Counted from the first letter of the stretch, positions 28,582 to 37,321 are shown. The stretch is DNA of 64,000 bases from Chromobacterium alticapitis (GCF_002924365.1 NZ_PQWB01000121.1:1-64000); one strand, 5' to 3'. Notes: generated from the letters alone by a model not told the origin. Numbers and translations are program-made.

Positions 28582-29333
28582 TGAATAAAAAGATGGTGGT
28601 CGCCCTGCTTTCCGGCGGGGCGTTGCTGGCCCCGCTGCTGGCGGACGCCGCGGCCGGCTTGCCCATGATGACCAGCACGCCGGCGGCTGGCGGCGGACAG
28701 AATTACTCGCTGAGCCTGCAAATGCTGCTGTTCATGACAGCGCTGACCTTCATCCCCGCGATGATGCTGATGATGACGGCGTTTACCCGCATCATCATCG
28801 TGCTGTCCTTGCTGCGGCAGGCGCTGGGCACGTCCCAGTCTCCTCCCAACCAGGTGATGGTGGGCTTGGCGCTGTTCCTGACGCTGTTCGTGATGGGGCC
28901 GACTTTCGATCAGGTCTACAGCAAGGCCTGGGTGCCGTTCTCGGACGACAAGATCAGCTTCAACCAGGCGCTGGACGAGGGCAGCAAGCCGATGAAGGCC
29001 TTCATGCTGCGCCAGACGCGCGAGAAGGACTTGGCGTTTTTCATCGAAATTTCGCAATCTCCCAAGCCGCAAAGCAAGGAAGACGTTTCGATGAAGACGC
29101 TGGTGCCGGCTTTCGCCATCAGCGAGTTGAAGACGGCGTTCCAGATCGGCTTCATGATCTTTATTCCCTTCATGATCATAGACCTTGTCGTCGCCAGCAT
29201 TCTGATGGCGATGGGCATGATGATGGTGTCGCCGGTGACCATCTCGCTACCGTTCAAGATGATGCTATTCGTGCTGGTGGACGGCTGGACGCTGCTGATG
29301 GGCTCGCTGGTGCAGAGTTTTTACACGGGATGA
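28578..29333 (+). CDS. fliP: Flagellar export gate protein FliP
   Basis: A 251-residue membrane protein with a cleavable signal peptide (residues 1 to about 25) and four membrane helices. Conserved stretches include [43 protein letters not shown] and [24 protein letters not shown]. It forms the core of the FliPQR export gate. Unusually, its stop overlaps an acetyltransferase gene instead of fliQ. Confidence 0.97.
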   Translation: MMNKKMVVALLSGGALLAPLLADAAAGLPMMTSTPAAGGGQNYSLSLQMLLFMTALTFIPAMMLMMTAFTRIIIVLSLLRQALGTSQSPPNQVMVGLALFLTLFVMGPTFDQVYSKAWVPFSDDKISFNQALDEGSKPMKAFMLRQTREKDLAFFIEISQSPKPQSKEDVSMKTLVPAFAISELKTAFQIGFMIFIPFMIIDLVVASILMAMGMMMVSPVTISLPFKMMLFVLVDGWTLLMGSLVQSFYTG

Positions 29334-29836
29334 GCATGCTGCTGGAAGCATTGTCGGAAGCGGACTGGCCTGCCTGTCACGCGCTGTTTCGCGAAAGCGT
29401 GCTGGCCCTGGCCGGGGGGGCGTACTCCAGGGAGCAGTGCGAGGCCTGGGCGCCGGCGCGGCCCTGGGATGGCGAGCTCGAGCAAGGCTGGCGCGAGCGT
29501 CTGGGCGGCGCATGGGCGTGCAAGGCGGTGGCTGGTGACGGCCGCCTGGCCGGCTTCGCCTGGCTTGCGCGAGACGGCGAGTTCGATATGTTGTTCGTCG
29601 CGCCTTGGGCCGGGCGGCAAGGCTTGGCGGGCCGGATGGTCATGGAGTTGGAGGCGCGCGCCGCGAAAGAGGGCGTGCGCGCGCTGCATGCCTGGGCCAG
29701 CCATGCCTCGCGTCCGGTGTTTGAACGGGCGGGATATCGGCTGCTGCGCGCCAACCAGATAGCGCGAGGGGGCGTGTCAATAGACAACTGGCTGCTGGCC
29801 AAAGGCGGCTGGAAGGAGGGGGAGCATGAGTCCTGA
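29330..29836 (+). CDS. GNAT acetyltransferase embedded between fliP and fliQ
   Basis: A 168-residue GNAT-family protein. [33 protein letters not shown] carries the acetyl-CoA loop (R-Q-G-L-A-G), and [22 protein letters not shown] is the closing helix-strand. It overlaps the fliP stop by 4 bases (ATGA) and the fliQ start by 11, so it must be translated with the export-gate genes. Composition and codon use look like its neighbours. GNAT proteins are not part of the standard flagellar set. A role in acetylating a flagellar component is conceivable, but nothing in the sequence fixes the substrate. Confidence 0.9.
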   Translation: MSMLLEALSEADWPACHALFRESVLALAGGAYSREQCEAWAPARPWDGELEQGWRERLGGAWACKAVAGDGRLAGFAWLARDGEFDMLFVAPWAGRQGLAGRMVMELEARAAKEGVRALHAWASHASRPVFERAGYRLLRANQIARGGVSIDNWLLAKGGWKEGEHES

Positions 29837-30095
29837 GTTGGTCATCAGCATCATGCAGAACGCGTTGTACATCCTGATCATCGTATCGGCGCCGGTCTTG
29901 CTGACGTCCCTGCTGGTCGGCCTCTTGGTCAGCATTTTGCAAGCAGCCACGCAGATCAATGAGATGACGCTGACCTTCATCCCCAAACTGCTGGCGATGT
30001 TTCTGGTGCTGGTGCTGGCGGGGCCGTGGATGCTGAGCACGCTGATGGATTACATCATCCGCTTGTTCCAAAGCATTCCGAATGTGATCGGCTGA
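29826..30095 (+). CDS. fliQ: Flagellar export gate protein FliQ
   Basis: An 89-residue, two-helix membrane protein, normal length for FliQ. ALYILIIVSAPVLLTSLLVGLLVSILQAATQINEMTLTFIPK is nearly invariant in the family. It starts within the acetyltransferase gene after GGAGG and its stop overlaps the fliR start codon. Confidence 0.97.
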   Translation: MSPELVISIMQNALYILIIVSAPVLLTSLLVGLLVSILQAATQINEMTLTFIPKLLAMFLVLVLAGPWMLSTLMDYIIRLFQSIPNVIG

Positions 30096-30871
30096 TGCTG
30101 GCGATAAGCGATGTCCAGATCAACGCCTGGGTCGGCATTTTCGCCTGGCCCTTCGCGCGCATGATAGGACTGTTTCTGACCGAGCCGATCTTCGCCTATC
30201 GCGGCGTGCCGCGTCGCTTCAAAGCGGGCTTCGCGCTGCTGCTGACCATCATGGTGGCGCCCTTGCTGCCGCCATTGCCCGCAGTGCCGCTGGTGTCTGC
30301 GGAAGGGATAGCTATTTTGGTGCAGCAATTGCTGATCGGCCTGGCGATGGGCTTCGTCATGCGCATCGTCGTCAGCGCGGTGGAAGTCGCGGGTTTTCTG
30401 ATTAGCGCCCAGACCGGTCTAGGCTTCGCCATGTTTTTCGATCCCATCCATGCGGCGCAGGTGCCGGTGTTGTCGCAGATGCTGTCCCTGTTCACTTTCT
30501 TTCTGTTTCTGGCCTTTAACGGCCATCATGTGGTGTTGCGCACGCTGGTGGAGAGCTTTCAGGTCTTGCCGATAGGCATGGCGATGCCGGCCGTGGGCAT
30601 CAAGGCCTTGGTGTTGTGGGGAGGCCATATGCTGGAGTGGGGCGTGCGGCTGGCGATGCCGGTGATAGGCGCGCTCTTGATCACCAATCTGGCCATCGGC
30701 GTGATGACCCGCGCCGCGCCGCAGTTCAATATCCTGACTTTCGGCTTTCCGCTGACCATCATGATAGGCTTCGGTACCCTGTATTTGACGCTGCCCCTGA
30801 TGATCCCGGTGATTGAACAGATGTATCGCGAGGGTTTCGTGATGATGTTGAAGATGCTGCAGGCCAAATAG
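30095..30871 (+). CDS. fliR: Flagellar export gate protein FliR
   Basis: A 258-residue membrane protein with about six helices. RMIGLFLTEPIFAYRGVPRRFKAGFALLLT, AGFLISAQTGLGFAMFFDP and APQFNILTFGFPLTIMIG are characteristic. The start codon overlaps the fliQ stop (TGATG). An in-frame extension back to 30026 is spurious because it reads through fliQ. It ends the flagellar block; no clear intrinsic terminator follows before yebC. Confidence 0.96.
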   Translation: MLAISDVQINAWVGIFAWPFARMIGLFLTEPIFAYRGVPRRFKAGFALLLTIMVAPLLPPLPAVPLVSAEGIAILVQQLLIGLAMGFVMRIVVSAVEVAGFLISAQTGLGFAMFFDPIHAAQVPVLSQMLSLFTFFLFLAFNGHHVVLRTLVESFQVLPIGMAMPAVGIKALVLWGGHMLEWGVRLAMPVIGALLITNLAIGVMTRAAPQFNILTFGFPLTIMIGFGTLYLTLPLMIPVIEQMYREGFVMMLKMLQAK

Positions 30872-30900
30872 GGCGGCATCTCGTAGACGACGGCCGCTTC

Positions 30901-30909
30901 TGTTAAAAT
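30901..30909 (+). promoter_or_regulatory. Extended -10 promoter of yebC
   Basis: TGTTAAAAT is an extended -10 (TGn-TAAAAT) 63 bases before the yebC start. No strong -35 is seen, as often with extended -10 promoters. Confidence 0.45.
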
Positions 30910-30971
30910 GGCGCGATTTTTGATTGACGCTTGGGTTCGCCAGAGAACCAAACCAACAGACAGAGGCAAAT

Positions 30972-31697
30972 ATGGCAGGTCACAGTAAATGGGCTAACAT
31001 CCAGCACCGCAAGGGTCGCCAGGATGCCAAACGTGGCAAGATCTTCACCCGCCTGATCAAGGAAATCACCGTAGCCGCCAAAATGGGCGGGGGCGACGTC
31101 AACATGAACCCGCGCCTGCGCCTGGCGGTGGACAAGGCCAAGGCCGAGTCCATGCCCAAGGACAATATCGAAAACGCGATCAAGCGCGGCACCGGCCAGC
31201 TGGATGGCGTCGATTATGTCGAATGCCGCTATGAAGGCTACGGCATCGCCGGCGCGGCGGTGATGGTGGACTGTCTGACCGACAACAAGACCCGCACCGT
31301 GGCCGATGTGCGCCACGCCTTCTCCAAGTACGGCGGCAATATGGGCACCGATGGCTGCGTGTCCTTCCAGTTCAAACATTGCGGCTATCTGGTGTTCGCG
31401 CCGGGCGTGGACGAGGACGCGCTGATGGAAGCCGCGCTGGAAGCCGGCGCCGAGGATGTGGTGAGCAATGACGACGGCTCGATCGAAGTCATCACCGGCC
31501 CTTACGAATTCACCGACATCAAAGATGCGCTGGAAGCCAAGGGTTTCAAGTCCGAGATGGGCGAAGTGACGATGCGCGCGGAAAACGAGACTGAGCTGAC
31601 CGGCGACGAAGCCGCCCGCATGCAGAAGCTGCTGGACGCGCTGGAAGACCTGGACGACGTGCAGGAAGTCTACACCTCGGTCGTGATCGGCGAATAA
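30972..31697 (+). CDS. yebC: YebC/PmpR-family regulator or translation factor
   Basis: A 241-residue protein of the widely conserved YebC/TACO1 family. The N terminus [20 protein letters not shown] is almost invariant. [21 protein letters not shown] and [19 protein letters not shown] follow. Older annotation calls it a DNA-binding regulator; more recent work on the family supports a role in translating difficult (poly-proline) sequences. The ATG at 30972 fits the conserved start. It has its own promoter and terminator, so it is probably monocistronic. Confidence 0.96.
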   Translation: MAGHSKWANIQHRKGRQDAKRGKIFTRLIKEITVAAKMGGGDVNMNPRLRLAVDKAKAESMPKDNIENAIKRGTGQLDGVDYVECRYEGYGIAGAAVMVDCLTDNKTRTVADVRHAFSKYGGNMGTDGCVSFQFKHCGYLVFAPGVDEDALMEAALEAGAEDVVSNDDGSIEVITGPYEFTDIKDALEAKGFKSEMGEVTMRAENETELTGDEAARMQKLLDALEDLDDVQEVYTSVVIGE

Positions 31698-31718
31698 ACT
31701 CAGCTCGTTCAGGCGAAC

Positions 31719-31741
31719 AACCCGGCCCCGCCGGGTTTTTT
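31719..31741 (+). terminator. Intrinsic terminator of yebC
   Basis: AACCCGG-(5)-CCGGGTT followed by a T-run lies 22 bases after the yebC stop. Confidence 0.9.
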
Positions 31742-31848
31742 CATGCCCCTGTCCTGCCTGGCGCGTCCGCGGGCTTGGGGCGGGAGCGCAGCCGGTGTAA
31801 ACTGGCCCCTCATTGTCCCTAGAGATCTCGCGCAGGAAACCGCCATAC

Positions 31849-33144
31849 ATGTACCAGCCGCATGCCGCCCGCCGCAGCCGTCTGCTGAAGCAGATCGGCG
31901 ATGGCATCGCCTTGCTGCCAACCGCGCAGGAAGCGGTTCGCAACGCCGATTGCCACTATCCCTTCCGTCCCGACAGCTATTTTCTGCACCTGAGCGGTTT
32001 CGCCGAGCCGGAAGCCGTTCTGTTGCTGGATGGCCGCAGCGGAAAATCCATCCTGTTTTGCCGCGAGCGCAATCCGGAAAGAGAGATCTGGGATGGTTTT
32101 CGCCATGGTCCGGACGGCGCGCGCGCGACGTTCGGCTTCGACGAGGCCTATCCCCTGAGCGAGATGGCGGAGCGGATTCCGGCGCTATTGGCGGACTGTG
32201 GCCAGTTGTGGTGGCCGCTGGGTCATGACGAGGCTTTCGACCGTCGCGTCAATGGCTGGCTGGACGCGGTGCGGAGCCAGGTTCGCAGCGGCGTGCGGCC
32301 GCCGGCGCATTATGGCGATCTGCGCGCGCTGCTGGACGAGATGCGCATGGTCAAGGATGAGGCCGAGATCGCGCTGCTGCGCCGCGCCGGCGAAATTTCC
32401 GCCGCCGGCCACGTCGCGGCCATGCGCGCCGCGCGGCCGGGCATGCATGAATATCAATTGGAAGCGGAACTGCTGCGAGTCTTTGTCGGCAGCGGCGCGC
32501 GCCACCAGGCTTACGAGTCCATCGTCGCCGCCGGCGGCAACGCCTGCACGCTGCATTATGTGGCCAACGACGCCTTGATTCGCGATGGCGATCTGGTGCT
32601 GATCGATGCAGGCTGCGAGCTGCAAGGCTACGCCGGCGACATCACGCGCACCTTCCCGGCCAACGGCCGCTTCAGCGGCCCGCAGCGTGACGCATACGAA
32701 ATCGTGCTGGCCGCCGAGCTGGCCGGCATCGCCGCGGTCAAGCCTGGCGCTGCCTGGCCGGCGCCGGCCGAAGCGGCGTTGAGAGTCATGGCGCAAGGCA
32801 TGTTGGATCTGGGCCTGCTGGCCGGCACGGTGGATGGGGTGATAGAGTCCGGCGCCTATCGCAAGTTCTACATGCACGGCGTGGGCCATATGATAGGCCT
32901 GGACGTGCATGACGTCGGGCGGAGCAAGCTGCAAGGCCAGTGGCGCAGCTATCAGCCGGGCATGTGCACCACCATAGAGCCCGGCCTGTATATTCGGCCT
33001 GCCGACGATGTGCCGGCGGTCTTCCACAATATCGGCGTGCGCATCGAGGATGACGTGTTGGTCACCGCGGATGGCTGCGAAGTGTATACCGCGGCGGCGC
33101 CGAAGCAAATCGACGAGATAGAAGCGCTGATGCGCGGAGCGTGA
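31849..33144 (+). CDS. pepP: Xaa-Pro aminopeptidase (aminopeptidase P II)
   Basis: A 431-residue cytosolic metallopeptidase removing N-terminal residues preceding proline. The N-terminal AMP_N domain contains DSYFLHLSGFAEPEAVLLL. The pita-bread catalytic domain shows the dinuclear metal ligands: Asp in LIDAGCEL, Asp in GYAGDITRTF, His in MHGVGHMIGLDVHD, Glu in CTTIEPGLY and Glu in GVRIEDDVL. ATG at 31849 is preceded by AGGAAA. It starts an operon with two UbiH-family genes, the same pepP-ubiH-visC order as in many proteobacteria. Confidence 0.95.
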   Translation: MYQPHAARRSRLLKQIGDGIALLPTAQEAVRNADCHYPFRPDSYFLHLSGFAEPEAVLLLDGRSGKSILFCRERNPEREIWDGFRHGPDGARATFGFDEAYPLSEMAERIPALLADCGQLWWPLGHDEAFDRRVNGWLDAVRSQVRSGVRPPAHYGDLRALLDEMRMVKDEAEIALLRRAGEISAAGHVAAMRAARPGMHEYQLEAELLRVFVGSGARHQAYESIVAAGGNACTLHYVANDALIRDGDLVLIDAGCELQGYAGDITRTFPANGRFSGPQRDAYEIVLAAELAGIAAVKPGAAWPAPAEAALRVMAQGMLDLGLLAGTVDGVIESGAYRKFYMHGVGHMIGLDVHDVGRSKLQGQWRSYQPGMCTTIEPGLYIRPADDVPAVFHNIGVRIEDDVLVTADGCEVYTAAAPKQIDEIEALMRGA

Positions 33145-33146
33145 GC

Positions 33147-34313
33147 ATGAATGCGATGAACAGCGAACACGCCGACGTTCTCGTGGCGGGCGGCGGCCCG
33201 GTGGGCGCGCTGGCGGCCCTGCGGCTGGCCCGGCAGGGCCGCCGCGTGCTGCTGATCGAGGCTCGGGCGCGCGATGCCGAAGTGCGCGATGCGCGCGCCT
33301 TGGCCCTGTCCTGGCATAGCCGGGAGCTGTTGGCGGAAGCGGGCGCCTGGCCGGATGGCTTGCCGGCCACCGTCATCGATACTGTGCATGTGTCGCAGCA
33401 GGGCAGTTGCGGCCGCGCGCGGCTGGACAAGTCGGATCTGGACCTGCCGCATCTGGGCGCGGTGGTCGATTACCCCGCCCTGGTGGCCGGCCTTGGCGCC
33501 GCGCTGGAGCGCGCCGGCGTGCGGGTGATGTGGCAGGCCAGGGTGGTTCAGGTCAAGAGTCTGAGCCAGTACGCTTGCGCCGAGGTGGAGACGCCGGACG
33601 GCAAGCGCCTGTTGACCGCCCGCCTAGTGGTATTGGCGGAAGGCGGCGCGCTGGCGGAAACGCTGCCTGGCATTCGTCGGCTGGTGCATGACTATCAGCA
33701 ATGCGCGGTATTGGCCGAGGTGGAGACCGAGCGGCCGCCTCAAGGCGTGGCCTATGAACGCTTCGCGCATGAGGGCCCGTTCGCGCTGTTGCCGCATGGC
33801 GAGCGCTATATGCTGGTGTGGACGCGCAGCCGGGACGATGCCGAACGGCTGGTTGCCGACGAGGGCGAGTTGCGCGAGCAACTGAAGCAGGCTTTCGGCG
33901 AGCGGCAGGGACGTATCCTGTCCATAGGGCCGCGCGCCAGCTTCCCCTTGGCGCTGCGCCAGGTCAACCAGGTGGCGAGCGGCCGGGTGGCGCTGATAGG
34001 CAATGCGGCGCAGACCATGCACCCGGTGGCGGCGCAGGGCCTGAACCTGGGGCTGCGCGACGCCGTGGGGCTGAGCCAGGCGCTGGAGGGCGAGGCCGAT
34101 CCGGGCGAGGCGCGCGCGCTGAGGCGCTACGCCGCCGCGCGCAAGCTGGACAGCCATGCCGTGGTGGGCTTCACCCACGGGCTGGTCAAGCTGTTCGACG
34201 GCCATCACCCATTGCAGAACGCGCTGCGCGGCGCGGGCATGACGGCGCTGGACGCGCTGCCCGCGCTGAGGCGCAAGTTCGCCGGCCATCTGGTGTTCGG
34301 CGTGCGAGGATAG
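33147..34313 (+). CDS. ubiH: FAD monooxygenase of ubiquinone synthesis (UbiH-like)
   Basis: A 388-residue class A flavoprotein monooxygenase. FAD is bound by the N-terminal VLVAGGGPVGALAAL loop and by GRVALIGNAAQTMHPVAAQGLNLGLRD in the C-terminal half. DARALALSWHSRELLAEAGAW matches the DARAIAL-type segment of UbiH. It would hydroxylate the ring of the prenylphenol intermediate. ATG at 33147 follows the pepP stop by two bases; a GTG at 33141 is an alternative. Assignment among UbiH/UbiI/UbiF paralogues is by resemblance and order. Confidence 0.85.
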   Translation: MNAMNSEHADVLVAGGGPVGALAALRLARQGRRVLLIEARARDAEVRDARALALSWHSRELLAEAGAWPDGLPATVIDTVHVSQQGSCGRARLDKSDLDLPHLGAVVDYPALVAGLGAALERAGVRVMWQARVVQVKSLSQYACAEVETPDGKRLLTARLVVLAEGGALAETLPGIRRLVHDYQQCAVLAEVETERPPQGVAYERFAHEGPFALLPHGERYMLVWTRSRDDAERLVADEGELREQLKQAFGERQGRILSIGPRASFPLALRQVNQVASGRVALIGNAAQTMHPVAAQGLNLGLRDAVGLSQALEGEADPGEARALRRYAAARKLDSHAVVGFTHGLVKLFDGHHPLQNALRGAGMTALDALPALRRKFAGHLVFGVRG

Positions 34314-34315
34314 GA

Positions 34316-35464
34316 ATGCGTTACGACAAATATCAGGCCATCATCATAGGCGGCGGCTTGGTCGGCGCCAGCCTGGCGCTGGCGCTGGCGAAGCAAGGCA
34401 AGCGCGTGGCGCTGCTGGAGCGGCAAGCGCCGGCTCTTGAAGGCCTGGAACAGGACTGGGATGCCCGCGTCTACGCGGTGAGCCCGGCCAATCGGAGGTT
34501 TCTGGAGAGCCTGGGCGCATGGCCGGACATGCGGCGGGTCGGCACGATCGCGGCGATGGACGTGCGCGGCGACGCGGGCGGCCGCATCGATTTCGCCGCG
34601 CGCGACGCCGGCGCCGAGGCGCTGGCCTGGATAGCGGAAAACCGCTGGCTGTTGGCCGCCTTGTGGCGGCGCCTGCGGGATAGCGAGGTCGAGTTGTTGA
34701 GTGGCGGCGCGCAGTCGCTGCAAACCACGCCGTTGGAGGCCAGGTTAAGCCTGGACGACGGACGGACGCTGCGCGCGGAGCTGGTGGTGGGCGCGGATGG
34801 CGCCAACTCCTGGGTGCGCGGCCAGGCCGGGCTGGAGGCCGCGGTCAAATCATATGGCCAGAGCGGCGTCGTCGCCAATTTCGCTTGCGAGACAGCGCAT
34901 GGCGGCGTGGCGCGGCAGTGGTTCCTGGGCGGCGATATTCTCGCTTGGCTGCCGATGGCCGGGAACCGAATTTCCATGGTGTGGTCCACCTCTGATTCGC
35001 AGGCGCTGTTGAGCTTGTCGCCGGAGGAATTGGCCCGGCGGGTGGCGGAGGTGGGCGGCGGATTGCTGGGCGCCTTCGAGACCATTACGCCGGCCGCGGC
35101 ATTTCCCTTGCGGCTGATCCGCCCGGAAGCGGTAGTGGCCGAGCGGGTGGCGCTGGTGGGCGATGCCGCCCATACCGTGCACCCTCTGGCGGGGCAGGGC
35201 GTCAATCTGGGCTTCCAGGACGCGGCGCAGCTGGCAGAAAGCCTGGGCGCGGCGCCGGATTGCGGCGACTGGATGCTGCTGCGCAGCCATCAGCGGCGGC
35301 GGCGCGAGGCCGTGGCGGCGATGCAGCTGGGCTGCGACGGCTTATATCAGCTGTTTCAGGCCAGGCTGCCCGGACTGCCCTGGCTGCGCAACGCAGGGCT
35401 GTCGCTGACCGGCTGCCTGAAGCCGCTGAAGCGCCAATTGGCCAGACAGGCCATAGGATACTGA
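34316..35464 (+). CDS. UbiH/UbiF/VisC-family FAD monooxygenase
   Basis: A 382-residue paralogue of the preceding enzyme, probably a second ring hydroxylase of ubiquinone synthesis (UbiI/VisC or UbiM type). FAD motifs are IIIGGGLVGASLALALA at the N terminus and VALVGDAAHTVHPLAGQGVNLGFQD near residue 275. DARVYAVSPANRRFLESLGAW is the family segment after the FAD loop. It starts three bases after the upstream stop with AGGA. The same frame stays open far upstream inside ubiH, but that part is a shadow. Exact ring position not determinable here. Confidence 0.87.
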   Translation: MRYDKYQAIIIGGGLVGASLALALAKQGKRVALLERQAPALEGLEQDWDARVYAVSPANRRFLESLGAWPDMRRVGTIAAMDVRGDAGGRIDFAARDAGAEALAWIAENRWLLAALWRRLRDSEVELLSGGAQSLQTTPLEARLSLDDGRTLRAELVVGADGANSWVRGQAGLEAAVKSYGQSGVVANFACETAHGGVARQWFLGGDILAWLPMAGNRISMVWSTSDSQALLSLSPEELARRVAEVGGGLLGAFETITPAAAFPLRLIRPEAVVAERVALVGDAAHTVHPLAGQGVNLGFQDAAQLAESLGAAPDCGDWMLLRSHQRRRREAVAAMQLGCDGLYQLFQARLPGLPWLRNAGLSLTGCLKPLKRQLARQAIGY

Positions 35465-35487
35465 ATTCCCACAAGGACAATGAACAG

Positions 35488-36222
35488 ATGAAAACCAAAT
35501 TGAAGTCGCTGGCCTTGGCCAGCTCCCTGCTGATGTCTCTGGCCGCCTGCTCGCAGGCCGCCGGCGGCAATCTGGACGATGTGAAGAAGGCTTTTCTGAC
35601 CCACTTCCCGGGCAAGCAGGTGAAGAGTGTCGGGGCCACGCCGGTCAAGGGCATTTATGAGCTGGTGGTGGACGGCAAGCAGGTGGTGTACACCAATAGC
35701 GACGCCAGCTACCTGTTCGTCGGCGATCTGATCGACACCAAGAACAAGGAAAGCCTGACTGAGAAGAAAATGGCCGAGCTGTCCAAGGTGGACTTCAATT
35801 CTCTGCCGCTCGAATATGCTTTCAAGGATGTGCGCGGCAAGGGCGAACGCAAGATGGCGGTGTTCACCGACCCGGATTGCCCGTTCTGCAAGAAGCTGGA
35901 GCGCGAAAGCCTGAAGGACATAGACAACGTCACCATTTACACCTTCTTGTACCCGCTGACCCAGCTGCACCCGGATGCGATGCGCAAGTCCAAGCAGATC
36001 TGGTGCGCGTCCGACAAGGCCGCCGCCTGGACTGCCTTCATGCGCGACGGCAAGCCGCTGACCGGTCCGGATAATTGCGACACCGCGGTGCTGGACAAGA
36101 TTCAGGCCCTGGGCGAGAAGCTGGGCGTCACCGGCACGCCGGCGCTGATCTTCCCGAACGGCCGGCTGGTGCCTGGCGCGATAGACGGCAGCGATATCGA
36201 ACAGCTGCTGAGCGCCAAGTAA
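35488..36222 (+). CDS. dsbC: Thiol:disulfide interchange protein DsbC
   Basis: A 244-residue periplasmic disulfide isomerase. An N-terminal dimerisation domain is followed by a thioredoxin fold with the active-site pair C131-P-F-C134 (FTDPDCPFCKKLE), a second structural pair C173/C197 and the cis-Pro loop GVTGTPALIFPNG. The signal sequence ends LMSLAAC at residue 21, which reads as a lipobox, so this DsbC may be a lipoprotein. AAGGA precedes the ATG. It ends at its own terminator. Confidence 0.93.
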   Translation: MKTKLKSLALASSLLMSLAACSQAAGGNLDDVKKAFLTHFPGKQVKSVGATPVKGIYELVVDGKQVVYTNSDASYLFVGDLIDTKNKESLTEKKMAELSKVDFNSLPLEYAFKDVRGKGERKMAVFTDPDCPFCKKLERESLKDIDNVTIYTFLYPLTQLHPDAMRKSKQIWCASDKAAAWTAFMRDGKPLTGPDNCDTAVLDKIQALGEKLGVTGTPALIFPNGRLVPGAIDGSDIEQLLSAK

Positions 36223-36233
36223 ATCACTCGATG

Positions 36234-36260
36234 ACGGAGCCGGCTTTGCCGGCTCCGTTT
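36234..36260 (+). terminator. Intrinsic terminator of dsbC
   Basis: ACGGAGCCGGC-TTT-GCCGGCTCCGT is an 11-bp perfect stem 11 bases after the dsbC stop, followed by a short TT. The stem is strong and the T-run weak, so some read-through is likely. Confidence 0.75.
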
Positions 36261-36280
36261 GCATGTTTGGAAGGATAGGC

Positions 36281-36898
36281 GTGAAATCAAGGCGGCGGCC
36301 CTGGCGCGCGGCCGAGCGCGTCTTGCTGGCCTTGTGGCTGTCCATCCTGGCGCATGGCGCGCTGCTGTGGCTGCCGCTGCGGCCGGGCAGCCTCGATGGC
36401 GGCGCGACCGAAACGCTGACGGTCAGGATGCGCGACTCGGCTGCCGCTGCGGCCAGGACGGGGGCGACGGCCGCGCCGGATGGCGCGGCGAGGGCGGCCG
36501 CGGGGTCCGAGCCGGCGGCGGCGGGATTGACGTCAGCAACGGAGTCTGCCGCATCGCCAAGCGGCGACCGCATGCGCCTCGGCGCCGACATCTATTATCC
36601 GGCGAGTGAGCTGGATCAGTTGGCGATGGAGCGCAGCAGCATCGTGTTGCCCGAGATGGCATTGAGCGCGTCGCCGCAGCCGCTGACGCTGCTGGTTTTC
36701 ATCAGCGAGTCCGGCCAGGTGGACGCGGTGCGTTTCGAAGGTTCCCCGTCCAAGGCCCTGGCGGACGCCATCGAGCCGACTTTCCGCGCCGCCTGGTATC
36801 AGCCGGCGATCAAGGATGGACGGCCGGTCAAGAGCTACAAGCGAATACGGATTGAGCCGCAAGCGGAAGAGGCGCCGCAGCCGGCACTGTCGCGCTGA
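36281..36898 (+). CDS. TonB-like C-terminal domain protein
   Basis: A 205-residue protein with an Arg-rich start, one membrane anchor at about 14-34 (RVLLALWLSILAHGALLWLPL), a low-complexity Ala/Gly/Ser linker at 50-95 and a C-terminal TonB-like fold (LTLLVFISESGQVDAVRFEGSPSKALADAI, then FRAAWYQPAIKDGRPVKSYKRIRI). The GTG at 36281 has AAGGA in front; the in-frame ATG at 36263 abuts the terminator stem and has no ribosome-binding site. No exbB or exbD lies nearby, and the linker is not Pro-rich as in true TonB, so the partner is unknown. Confidence 0.7.
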   Translation: MKSRRRPWRAAERVLLALWLSILAHGALLWLPLRPGSLDGGATETLTVRMRDSAAAAARTGATAAPDGAARAAAGSEPAAAGLTSATESAASPSGDRMRLGADIYYPASELDQLAMERSSIVLPEMALSASPQPLTLLVFISESGQVDAVRFEGSPSKALADAIEPTFRAAWYQPAIKDGRPVKSYKRIRIEPQAEEAPQPALSR

Positions 36899-36925
36899 AA
36901 AGCTTCGTGCTACATTGTCCCCCGT

Positions 36926-36973
36926 CCCGGCGCATGCCGGGGGGCTAACACCACAGGGGCGGACAACCGCCCC
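36926..36973 (+). promoter_or_regulatory. Two hairpins in the leader of the acyl-CoA-binding protein gene
   Basis: CCCGGC-GCAT-GCCGGG (36926-36941) and GGGGCGG-ACAA-CCGCCCC (36956-36973) follow a possible -10 TACATT at 36911. Neither has a T-run. They could end upstream transcription weakly or stabilise the downstream mRNA. Confidence 0.35.
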
Positions 36974-36997
36974 GGATTCATCGACAAAGGAAATTCC

Positions 36998-37258
36998 ATG
37001 TCTGATCTGCAGACCTTGTTTACCCAGGCCCAGGCCGATGTGAAAACCCTGTCCGAGCGTCCGGACAACCAGACTCTGCTGCAACTGTACGCGCTGTTCA
37101 AACAGGCGAGCGAAGGCGATGCGCACGGCGAGCGTCCGGGCATGATGGACTTCATCAACCGCGCCAAGTTCGACGCCTGGGAAAAGCTGAAGGGCAAGAG
37201 CGCGGACGAAGCGATGCAGGAATACGTGGACGTGGTGAACAAGCTGCTGGCCGACTAA
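36998..37258 (+). CDS. Acyl-CoA-binding protein (ACBP)
   Basis: An 86-residue protein matching the ACBP four-helix family over its whole length. LLQLYALFKQASEGD is the helix-2 signature (Y-x-L-F-K-Q-A-x-x-G-D), followed by RPGMMDFINRAKFDAWEKLKGKSADEAMQEYVDVVNKL with the Lys and Trp of the CoA-binding helix. ACBPs carry long-chain acyl-CoA esters in the cytosol and are much commoner in eukaryotes than in bacteria. AAAGGAAA precedes the ATG. It is monocistronic, ending at a strong terminator. Confidence 0.92.
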   Translation: MSDLQTLFTQAQADVKTLSERPDNQTLLQLYALFKQASEGDAHGERPGMMDFINRAKFDAWEKLKGKSADEAMQEYVDVVNKLLAD

Positions 37259-37277
37259 GCCCGCGCGAACACCTGTC

Positions 37278-37305
37278 AAAACGGCGTCCAATGGACGCCG
37301 TTTTT
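37278..37305. terminator. Bidirectional intrinsic terminator
   Basis: AACGGCGTCC-AAT-GGACGCCGTT is a 10-bp perfect stem with a T-run on the right and an A-run on the left. It serves the acyl-CoA-binding protein gene on the plus strand and the pilin operon on the minus strand. Confidence 0.9.
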
Positions 37306-37321
37306 CATGGGGCTTCAGGGT

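Noticed and set aside
33818-34315. N-terminal extension of the second UbiH-family gene into the first
   Set aside because: The extension is an out-of-frame reading of ubiH; the conserved FAD-binding start and a ribosome-binding site place the true start at 34316.
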